This document shows positions 56,901 to 64,000 of a stretch of DNA of 64,000 bases, in pieces (the stretch's first letter is position 1; the number at the start of each line of letters is the position of its first letter). This stretch comes from Macquaria australasica (lineage: Eukaryota; Chordata; Actinopteri; Centrarchiformes; Percichthyidae), in assembly GCA_005408345.1 (NCBI GenBank), contig SEMN01000010.1, positions 2,773,501 to 2,837,500 of the forward strand, in the 5' to 3' direction. The position numbers were made by a program, and so were the translations under genes. The notes beneath the pieces are model-generated. The model ran no database searches. It saw only the letters and a list, made by a program, of their open reading frames with translations, and was not told the origin of the DNA.

Positions 56901-59000
56901 GTGTTGTTCCAGTGTGTGTCTATGTGAATAAGCATGGAAACTGTGGTTCCCACCTGGACAGGAAGCAGATGCAGCATCTGCCAGACCACTTTGGCCCTGG
57001 CCCAGTAAATGCTGTGCTCCAGCAGGTGGTCCAGTCGTGTATAGACTGCGCATACCAGCCTAAAGTCCTGCTCAGTGCTCTGCAGACTCATTCAGGAGGA
57101 GGGGAGGTTGTCAGAGGTAAACTCACATACACAGAAACACTTATCACAAGTTGTAAAATAATAATTTGAAATAGTAGAATAATAGGCTCATCTGATGGCT
57201 GTACAAGTAGCCAATAAACCATGTTGTCCTTCGTCCCAGTGAGAACAGACGGCGGAGTTCGCATGGTCACTCTGCCGTCAGCCTCCAGTGCTTCCTTTGT
57301 GCTGCGGTTCTTGGAGACTATGTGTCGTCACCTGCAATGTGACAGCCTGTTCAGCAGCCAACCGTTCAGCCACTACACTGCTTATGACAGGAGCAAGTCA
57401 GGTAAGCCCTACCTCTCTCAGGGATCATAGTTCTTATGATAAACTAAAACTGAGAATAGGATTGTCAATAATTGCTTATGCAGCCCAATATGGCCGTCAC
57501 ATGAACACTGCAGCTGTGACAGATGTAGTGCCTTGTTTTTTTCCTCAATTTAACATTTTTCTAAGTGGTGTGTGTGTGTGTGTGTGTGGGTGTGTGTGTG
57601 TGTGTGCGTGTACAGTAGTCCTAGGCAGTGTGCTAAAAATCACTTCTTCCTTGTTTCTCTGTTTCAGTGAAAGAAGAGGCGCTGGACGCTCCGGCTCTGG
57701 CCCGGGGGAGTAAACGGAGTCTCTCTGGAGTCTCCCCGCCGTATGCAGCCCCTCTGTCACCTAAACATTTACGTACCGAAGCTCACCCTTCAGAAGGTAC
57801 GGCTCACCTTGCAGATGTTTTGCAGATCTGACATCAGCAGCCGTCCTCTACGCTCAGCCTGTCTCTATGCATTTTAGAAGCATTAAAAGCAAATAATTCT
57901 ACCTCAAGCCCTTTGGCTGGCCAAAAGTTTGTCTTGTATAATATGCCAAGTTGTTTTCTCTTGATACACTGCTTTGTGTATACTAGCTGATTGCTCAGTG
58001 CTAGTGTCAGCATTGGCACTAAAAGGAGTGATGATACTATAATGAGTAGTGTATGTTGCCGGATTAGTCCCGTTAACTGCTGCATAGTAATGAGTAGGAA
58101 TGTAGAGATATGCAGGTTGTGTTTATGTGTTCCGTATGTCATCTTGAGTTGTGACGGGCTGCAGTACTTCTTCTGCTCTCCGCTGCCAACGACCTAACAC
58201 CTGCATAACAAAGTGAAGGAGACATGCAGATACAGCAGCATACAGTAGCTTTTAAAGAATGACATTTGAATGCCCGTTGTGTTTTTCTCACTCCCAGCAG
58301 AGACCCTGCCCCATGAAGAGAACGGCCTGACAAAGGAGCAGCGCTACATGGACTCGGCCTCCAACTCCATGACCCCTCGACCCCAAGCAGCGCGCAGTTC
58401 CTCAGAGTACCACTCTCAGGCCAGCAGCCTCTACCACCCTGGCAACGGCACACCCATGCGCCGCCTGTCCTCTAACCCTGCCGAGCTCAGCTCCACACAG
58501 CCTCTCAGACGGGTTGAAGGTACAGTAAGAATCTGTGGAAGCAGACGTGTATGAATGCTCACTTCTGCCTCATGTGCTTAATGTGTGTGTGTGTGTGTGT
58601 GTGTTGTGCTTTGACAGCAGCCAGCTCCACCACAGGTCCCGAGGCTCTTGTGTCTGAGCGGGAGAGTCTGCAGCTGCCCAGTAAAAACCCCTCCTCCTGG
58701 TCCATTGAAGAGGTGATGCAGTTTGTGAGGGACGCTGACCCCACAGCCTTAGCTCCACATGCGGAACTATTCAGAAAACATGTACGTTTACTCTTCCTTA
58801 TTTTAAATATGTGGAACAGTAGAACTCTCTACATGTTTTCTTTATATAATGAGTGCCGTTCTTTGCTTCCACAGGAGATTGATGGCAAAGCTCTGATGCT
58901 GCTACGGAGCGACATGATCATGAAGTACATGGGTCTGAAACTAGGGCCCGCACTGAAGTTATGCCATCACATAGAGAGGCTGAAACAAGGCAAACTGTAA
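51473..59000 (+). CDS. scml2: scml2, Scm polycomb group protein-like 2 (complete, 14 coding exons)
   Basis: Exons: 51473-51494, 51803-51877, 52201-52271, 52471-52705, 53367-53455, 53576-53819, 56309-56592, 56710-56803, 56913-57116, 57240-57401, 57668-57796, 58298-58519, 58618-58781, 58875-59000; 2,121 nt, 706 residues against 700 in human. Scml2 is a Sex-comb-on-midleg-like nuclear protein linked to PRC1. Two MBT repeats (about 32-132 and 140-245; GMKLEARD and GMKLEAVDKK signatures, aromatic FDGWRGAFDYWCKYDSRDIF cage segment) bind methyl-lysine. A basic linker (RGRRPKRE, KKRGPKPGSKRKSK) with poly-Ala recalls the RNA-binding region. SLED domain (about 372-493, VCVYVNKHGNCG to LFSSQPF) binds DNA. 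SAM/SPM (about 625-706) mediates Polycomb oligomerisation. Assignment over SCMH1 rests on MGKT start, similarity and cdkl5 linkage. Confidence 0.92.
51803..51877 (+). CDS. scml2: scml2 coding exon 2
   Basis: 75 nt: (D)QKDGKREKLGRTVPPTGTTP-ATTK, a variable polar N-terminal segment. Acceptor atctttag, donor TAAAG|GTGAAC. Confidence 0.85.
52201..52271 (+). CDS. scml2: scml2 coding exon 3
   Basis: (D)AFSWEEYLKETSSIPAPPSC-FRQ, the start of MBT repeat 1, very close to human FHWEEYLKETGSISAPSECF. Acceptor tttcttcag, donor CGTCAG|GTTTGT. Confidence 0.93.
52471..52705 (+). CDS. scml2: scml2 coding exon 4 (MBT repeat 1)
   Basis: PPSNDFKVGMKLEARDPRNS through LRLRLDGSDNSNDFWRLVDS to GDMLQPPL. Acceptor atctgcag, donor CACTGG|GTAAGA. 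Confidence 0.95.
52706..53366 (+). other. scml2: scml2 intron after coding exon 4
   Basis: 661 bp. Nothing recognised. Confidence 0.75.
53367..53455 (+). CDS. scml2: scml2 coding exon 5 (MBT 1 end)
   Basis: FRMNASSWPMFLLRTLNGAE-MAPATAFKK. 89 nt. Acceptor ctcctccag, donor AAAAAG|GTATGC. Confidence 0.95.
53576..53819 (+). CDS. scml2: scml2 coding exon 6 (MBT repeat 2)
   Basis: NNFKPGMKLEAVDKKNPYLI, CPATIGEVKGDEVFIMFDGW, RGAFDYWCKYDSRDIFPVGW and LQPPGNS. Acceptor catgttcag, donor CAGCG|GTACGT. Confidence 0.95.
53820..56308 (+). other. scml2: scml2 intron after coding exon 6
   Basis: 2.5 kb, with (CA)n at 53935-53971. No exon or transposon family recognised with confidence. Confidence 0.7.
53935..53971. 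repeat. (CA)n microsatellite
   Basis: About 18 CA units in scml2 intron. Confidence 0.9.
56309..56592 (+). CDS. scml2: scml2 coding exon 7 (basic linker, poly-Ala)
   Basis: 284 nt. It encodes a Pro/Ser-rich segment, RKGVRGRRPKRETIALLKAV, a run of ten alanines (56485-56514, alternating GCT/GCG) and PHKKRGPKPGSK. A possible internal donor (GGGG|GTAAGAG near 56429) exists; the open frame continues and phase at the distal donor AGCAAG|GTGAGA fits, so the long form is preferred. Confidence 0.85.
56485..56514 (+). repeat. scml2: (GCTGCG)n hexanucleotide repeat coding for Ala10
   Basis: Ten consecutive Ala codons built from GCT GCG repeats in scml2 coding exon 7. Confidence 0.95.
56710..56803 (+). 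CDS. scml2: scml2 coding exon 8
   Basis: RKSKILQSPAQLPSIQVPQE-SPPSLNSVVST. Acceptor attcttcag, donor CAACAG|GTCAGG, end phase 1. Confidence 0.9.
56913..57116 (+). CDS. scml2: scml2 coding exon 9 (SLED domain, first part)
   Basis: VCVYVNKHGNCGSHLDRKQM, QHLPDHFGPGPVNAVLQQVV, QSCIDCAYQPKVLL. Acceptor tgttccag, donor TCAGAG|GTAAAC. Confidence 0.95.
57240..57401 (+). CDS. scml2: scml2 coding exon 10 (SLED domain, second part)
   Basis: VRTDGGVRMVTLPSASSASF, VLRFLETMCRHLQCDSLFSS-QPF. Acceptor cgtcccag, donor AGTCAG|GTAAGC. Confidence 0.95.
57567..57610. repeat. (TG)n microsatellite upstream of scml2 coding exon 11
   Basis: Imperfect TG tract, 57 nt before the exon 11 acceptor. Confidence 0.9.
57668..57796 (+). 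CDS. scml2: scml2 coding exon 11
   Basis: (V)KEEALDAPALARGSKRSLSG-VSPPYAAPLSPKHLRTEAHP-SE, a disordered linker resembling human VVPLSPKLP. Acceptor ctgtttcag, donor CAGAAG|GTACGG. Confidence 0.9.
57797..58297 (+). other. scml2: scml2 intron after coding exon 11
   Basis: 501 bp. Nothing recognised. Confidence 0.75.
58298..58519 (+). CDS. scml2: scml2 coding exon 12 (NAGNAG acceptor)
   Basis: (A)ETLPHEENGLTKEQRYMDSA, then a Ser/Pro-rich linker to LRRVE. The acceptor is cccagcag, so the exon may start at 58298 or 58301, including or dropping one Ala. Donor TTGAAG|GTACAG. Confidence 0.88.
58582..58604. repeat. (TG)11 tract next to a splice acceptor
   Basis: Lies 13 nt upstream of the scml2 exon 13 acceptor, where the polypyrimidine tract should be. 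Confidence 0.9.
58618..58781 (+). CDS. scml2: scml2 coding exon 13 (SAM/SPM start; NAGNAG acceptor)
   Basis: ASSTTGPEALVSERESLQLP, then SKNPSSWSIEEVMQFVRDAD, PTALAPHAELFRKH. The acceptor gacagcag is a tandem site, so the start may be 58618 or 58621. Donor AAACAT|GTACGT. Confidence 0.92.
58875..59000 (+). CDS. scml2: scml2 coding exon 14 (SAM/SPM end, stop)
   Basis: EIDGKALMLLRSDMIMKYMG, LKLGPALKLCHHIERLKQGK-L then TAA. Human ends EIDGKALFLLKSDVMMKYMG..., confirming the C-terminus. Acceptor cttccacag. Confidence 0.96.
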   Translation, partial: EIDGKALMLLRSDMIMKYMGLKLGPALKLCHHIERLKQGKL

Positions 59001-61650
59001 CAGGAGCCGGGGCAGCCCCTGTCCCTGCCCGACCCATGAGCAATAAGCCCTGAAAGAGCCAGCGTTTGGACACTGACTCATGGGGCATGCAGGGACTACA
59101 TGCTACTCCAGACTCCACCTCGAGGGACTGACTAGATGTTACAACTTCATCCTGACTTCCAGAGTGGAGAAAGTGTGCCGTGCGTCGCTGACACATTACC
59201 TCATCCCCTCATCAGTGAACGAAAAGCTGGTCAAGTCTAACAGACGCCATTTGACTTTATGAAATCCCAAAGGAAAAGAATCCCTGTAGTGTTTACATTG
59301 CATAGCACACGTGCACACGTGGACACGCTTTTTTACGGAGATGAAATCTTTTGATCCTGGTTTTGGATCCCCAAAGATGGAGAATGTTTCTTCTTATATA
59401 CTGTTTTTATTATTGTTGAATTTCCAGTTAATAAGGAAGGGTTGGTATACTGAAAAGAAAAATCAAATCATCAGATGTTCTTCCCCATGCTCTTAAGGAG
59501 GACTTGGATGCTCTCTGGTCTGTGCTGTTGTATATTGTTTTCACTCTTCACATGTATGCCTCAAGTATGGGTATATCCACCTGCCCGAAGAATGTCAGTG
59601 CATTCCATTTCGCTCACACAATGCTAGACAGACGTTTTCATTTGCTTGAATATTGTCGGTAGGGGGTCATGTTGTATTCTGACCTTTTTGATTGAACCTC
59701 ACCTTTTCCACGAGTGTCCTGCAGGATCATCATCTGCTGTGTGGCATGATGTATTATTGTGTCTTAGCGGGCCCTACTTTGCCGCCCACCAGTCCCTACG
59801 CAGTTCTTACCAACATCAAACCGAGCTCTGAGTTGACGTAGAAGTCATGGGTTTATCGATTTCAATGGACAGATTGTTAAGGAAGTGCAAATATGACATT
59901 TCTAAGGGCTTTCTACGCTCTGTTTTGATGTAATATTTTTATCATTCATAATCTCGTCAGGTCCGTCTGCGACCGCAGTGTTGTCACTTTTGACCGTTCC
60001 AATCACTGTTAGCAATGAAAACAGATATGTACAGTTTTATGGGTTTAACCATGAATATCAGCGACAGAATGTACATTTTGTAGAAACTTAATATTTTAAG
60101 GAGATCATATACATACGTTAGAAATGTGAAGATAAAGGGGACGGGGACGTGGTGAATATTTCACAGTGGATTCCGTTCTGCTTTTTAACACAGTGCTTTT
60201 AGTTCAAATACTCCCAGTAATAGACTCTGCCTTGCTTTACTTACGACATTTCTCAGGTTTATGTGGTCTTTGTTAGTACAAGCTTTTGTAGCATACTGTT
60301 TATAATATACTTAACAGACTTTTCCTGTTATTCCCTTCCTTGATTTAAAAAAAAAGACGTGCCATATGATATTCAACACAGGATCGAAGTGCTGTTGATT
60401 TCCCTCTCTTGCATCTTCTTTAAGTACTTGAAAAATATGTGTTGCTTAAACTCCCTTGTCCATTACGTCACACCAGATAAACAATGTGTTTATGATGTTG
60501 TGTATTTCCTTTTTTTTTTTTTTTTATAAACCTACCAAAAACAAAAGGATGAGCATGTGTTGTTACTGATTACAACAAATGATTTAGACGGAGTATGTAT
60601 TTTCACAGAGGGGAAGAAAGTTGCTGAATTACCTTATTTGAATTCAACTGTATTACCTACAAAACTATGTCACTGATTGGCTGCTTTAGAAAATTCACTC
60701 AGGACATGAGTTCATATAAAAATGAGAGCTTTGCACAATAAGAACTGCAATGTAGAGGACAAGGAACAAGAATCAGGAAGTCCAGCATTTCCATTATTAA
60801 CTCCTCACATCAGTCTCTGTGACGTTTGTTTTGAAATGTTAACTCTCAAGTGTAAGAAATAAGCCAGGCCTGCTTGTGTTTATTTATGATGTGAAATATA
60901 AGACAAAAAAAAATTGTCAAAACAATTTGAAAACATGTCAGGGACTCTGAAAAATGATTCTACCAGGAAGGACTTGTGTTGCCAGACTGTATCTGCAGTG
61001 AACGTCTTCTGGCATCGCACTCTGAACATTGCAGTGAAGGCACACTGAATGGGAAATGTTTGTGAAATGACCACATTATTACCAACAGACTTCTCAGCAT
61101 TCTGCATTTAAAATACTTAAGGGGCCACCATCAGTACACTGGCAGACAATAAAAAGCTTCACACTGATTTAGGTTGGACTTCAGACAAAAGTCCCAAATT
61201 GTGAAGTACTTATTACATGAGTACACTTTATGCTGAAACCTGACTTGTACCGTGGTTACGTCACTGACGGTTCATGCAGTGTGTGTGTGTACTGAACCTA
61301 CTGTAAACATCCCTTGTTGACATCCAGACATTTTAGTCTCCTAAACTGCAGAGAATTTGCTTACACACATGAAGGACTGAACCAGTTAATGACTTGGCTT
61401 TAATTCAGAAACTGTAAGGAGACTTGATGTTGGGCTATTTGATAGGAATGAAGGCTGACGTGAATCAGAAGACAAACCTTTTCTTCCACAAATTAGGATA
61501 AGAATGCCTAATTGGCTGATTGCTTTTGGATGAAACATGTTTGTCTTTTTATGTTGAATTCTTATCTGAATGCCTTTTTTAGACTCCTTTAATGAGTAAC
61601 GTCTGACATGAGAACATGTTTCTCTGATTTTAAAGCAGTTTCATAATAAA
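59001..61650 (+). other. scml2: scml2 3'UTR and downstream sequence
   Basis: Non-coding. AATAAA at 61148-61153 and 61645-61650 are candidate ends. It has a long T run near 60510-60526. No other gene seen. Confidence 0.5.
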
Positions 61651-63545
61651 AGAAAAGAAAACTGACACATTTCAGATAAAATAGACCGTTGTCAAGGAAA
61701 AGGCAAAGACACAAGTTCAGACCTTGGAGATTTTAGTTCACTTCCATATAAAAAGCACACATACTGTACAGTAAGCAAACATGTAACTGCCAGCGCATTT
61801 CAGCGTGTTTCTTCACTGACATCTTCATTAAAGTACGTTTTCGGAAGCAAGAAAGTGCTTCAGGAGACTTAACAGTTACAAAGGAAGCTGTCTTTTTATA
61901 TCCAGTCACACTTTGTCTCCTAACTGACTGTCCAGTATATACACAGACTGTATAAATAAAAGAATAAATTAGGGTGAAATCCTGCACAACCAAAGTGATC
62001 AGTTCAAACTACTAAACCAAAGAGCTCCTTGTTGAATGGACTGCAGACATGAGTTAAAGTAAGATGTACTGGGATTGCTAAAGTCCATCAATATAAATAA
62101 AGAACTGGTAAAAAGTAGAGCTTGTAGGTATTTCCCATCCCTCCTTTGTTCATCCACACAGTCTGCATATGGCTGTTGTTAGTTCTTGGCGTGTAATTCA
62201 CAGATTTCATAAATGCCGTAATCACAAAGGGGCAACACAGTTTTAGTAGAATAGGTTGGACACCCTGTAACGCTTTCAACTAAACTATGACAAAGTGCAC
62301 TCAATAGGATAAATAAACTGACACGCAACAACACTCTCACATTCACAACTCTGATCATAATCATGGGACAGAAAGAATACTATGCTCCACAAAACAATAA
62401 GAATGACACCAAACCACGTGGAACTAACTCCACATGGAGTCTTTCCAATACTGATTCTAATAACAGACTAATAACACACTTAACAAGTATACAAACAGTA
62501 TTCTCTCTCACTGAGGCCAAGAAAATGGTAATTATTTCTCCTTTAATCTGTTCCCTTCAACTTCATCTCCGCTTCACGTGTTAAGTTGGTTTAACAGGTG
62601 AAATCAATACCAAAACTTCCGCCTAGATTCACTTCATTAGTCTGTTAATGGAAACCGCAGGGGGTTCTGGTGTTTTATACACTTGCTGTGAGGTGTTTTC
62701 TCAGCTTTGGCTTGTATTTTTGAAGAACTGACAAATTAAAAAGTGGCTAATCCAGCCAGCAACAAAAATAGCTCTTTTTCCTTACAGTTGGACAGGCCCG
62801 TAGGAAGTTCTGATTAAATATGAAAACAATTGAGACATCCCGTTTTCCCTGCTGTTAAAACAAAATAAGAATGTATTTAGTCGCGGCCGACGGCTGTTGC
62901 CAACATTCATTTTAATGAAATTTTGGCTCTGGCCTTGCCAAGTCATTATTAGCCTGTCATGCTAAACCCCTACCAATCAGAACAGAATGAATCGCTCCAG
63001 TGAGCCACTGATGACTATGGTAATTTCCAACGATGGGACATGTTTTAACAGTCTCAGTCACGTCCTGCCGGAACATACTGCTCTGCTCGGAGCAGTGTGA
63101 ACCTCAACTATCAGGTTTTTTAGGTCTTCAGTGCACTTAAAGAAAAAATAACATGTGGAAACAAACCATGATCCAAAGTGGAAAAATGGAACCCATGTGT
63201 CTTTGCTGTAATTATGAGGTCAAAAAATGTTCTTCGACATCTCTGATTCATAAAGACAATCTCCAAAGCCACATGGAGCGCCCATTAAGCTGCCATACAC
63301 CTCTCTGGTTTACTCTACACTGTAGAGTAGTGCATTACACAAAAGCATAGCAGTTCTGTAACTACTGTGTCACACAGACATGAGCCTCAGTTTACGCAAC
63401 ATTTGGAGCAAGACTCTGAGCTTTGATTGGACAAGTAAGTGTATGAGTTTGATTACAGAATGTCTCCACATGTGTTTTATGTTACACGCTCTGGAAGGAT
63501 TACCAGAGAGCGGTCCAGCAATTAATCCCCCACCACTGAGCACTT
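61651..63545. other. scml2-rai2 convergent spacer and rai2 3'UTR
   Basis: AT-rich and without recognised exon or transposon. Part of it must be the 3'UTR of rai2; a minus-strand ATTAAA at 62547-62542 is one possible poly(A) signal, but this is uncertain. Confidence 0.5.
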
Positions 63546-64000
63546 TCACTTCCTGGGGAGCAGCGCTGCAAGTCTCTGCTTCTTCATGGGAAGGAAATGG
63601 ATCTCCTGTGAGCTGACCTTCTTCAGTTTGATAGCTCTGTTCTTAGGGACCTTTTTAAGCGGGTTGTTGGGGTCGTGCTGCTGCCCCTGGGATGCCGACG
63701 GCACTCCGTAGAGCTGCTGCAGAGACGCCCCCTGGCTGCCGTCCCGTTTGATGGAAAAGTTCTTGGTGGAGACTCCTGACAGGCCTTTTATCTTTCCGCA
63801 GAGGATGGCAGGAATGGCGTCCTTCACTGAGACAATGACCTTAGCCGTCTGCGAGGTGCTGACTATCTCAAGGTTTCCGGCTCTGCTGAGAGATGCCTCC
63901 TGACTCAGAGAACTAGACCCACCAGCACTGCTGTCAACCACCCACCTGTGCTGCCGGCTGAACTCCAGTGAAGCCAGACTGCCCAGGAGTTTGGAATCTA
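63546..64000 (-). CDS. rai2: rai2, retinoic acid induced 2 (3' end; partial)
   Basis: The last 150 codons and stop (TGA at 63546-63548) are present. The frame is open to the right edge without a start, so the gene continues beyond it. The segments TAKVIVSVKDAIPAILCGKI, KGLSGVSTKNFSIKRDGSQG and IKLKKVSSQEIHFLPMKKQR-LAALLPRK match the C-terminus of RAI2 (human ...AAKVIVSVEDAVPTIFCGKI..., ending ATFFPRK). RAI2 is a nuclear, proline-rich, single-coding-exon gene whose ALDLS motifs (outside this window) bind CtBP corepressors; it is induced by retinoic acid and implicated in development. The likely N-terminal methionine is not in view. The preceding residues (SKLLGSLASLEFSRQHRW) were read directly from the edge. 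Confidence 0.93.
   Translation of the reverse strand, partial: DSKLLGSLASLEFSRQHRWVVDSSAGGSSSLSQEASLSRAGNLEIVSTSQTAKVIVSVKDAIPAILCGKIKGLSGVSTKNFSIKRDGSQGASLQQLYGVPSASQGQQHDPNNPLKKVPKNRAIKLKKVSSQEIHFLPMKKQRLAALLPRK

Noticed and set aside
62088..62364. Minus-strand frames of 61-63 codons as an extra rai2 exon
   Set aside because: rai2 has already ended at TGA 63546-63548; the frames show no similarity.

Overview
This is a stretch of vertebrate nuclear DNA, most probably from a teleost fish and likely a percomorph. Five genes were recognised from exon-level protein similarity, GT-AG splice sites and matching phases. They are ap1s2 (partial), rs1, cdkl5, scml2 and rai2 (partial). The genes are compact but intron-rich. 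Introns and intergenic DNA carry short non-autonomous DNA transposons, foldback elements, degenerate LINE and SINE relics and CA/GT microsatellites, a mix I associate with perch-like fishes. No prokaryotic features, CRISPR arrays, rRNA or intact tRNA genes were seen.

Layout, left to right. (1) 1-2.9 kb, minus strand: first coding exon of ap1s2 (sigma-1B subunit of the AP-1 clathrin adaptor), a candidate 5'UTR exon and a CCAAT-rich promoter; the gene runs off the left edge. (2) 4.1-8.2 kb, plus strand: complete six-exon rs1 (retinoschisin), preceded by an inverted pair of CRX/OTX-type sites. Its third exon carries an in-frame 18-bp minisatellite coding for an acidic EEEVVP-like array. (3) 8.2-11.2 kb: rs1 and cdkl5 converge tail to tail across a spacer holding a 529-bp hAT-type element. 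(4) 11.2-42.5 kb, minus strand: complete cdkl5 in 16 coding exons (966 codons plus stop), with a 14.9-kb intron and several transposon relics. (5) 42.6-49.4 kb: head-to-head spacer between cdkl5 and scml2, holding a piggyBac-type MITE and CCAAT-bearing candidate promoters. (6) 49.4-61.7 kb, plus strand: complete scml2 in 14 coding exons (706 codons plus stop): two MBT repeats, a SLED domain and a SAM/SPM domain. It has a probable GC-AG intron and two tandem NAGNAG acceptors. (7) 63.5-64.0 kb, minus strand: the last 150 codons of rai2, running off the right edge.

The order rs1-cdkl5-scml2-rai2 is the human Xp22 neighbourhood. As I recall the human map, the differences are that ap1s2 sits next to rs1, rai2 is inverted relative to scml2, and no PPEF1 or BEND2 homologue was found in the visible intervals. 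The genes do not form one pathway. Rs1 is a secreted photoreceptor adhesion protein, Cdkl5 a neuronal CMGC kinase, Scml2 and Rai2 are nuclear regulators (Polycomb type and CtBP-binding), and Ap1s2 works in vesicle sorting.

Exon coordinates were derived by hand from splice consensus and phase. UTR limits, promoters and poly(A) sites are approximate. I found no convincing undescribed gene system. The most unusual signals are the rs1 coding minisatellite, the scml2 splice-site features and the transposon insertions with recognisable target-site duplications.
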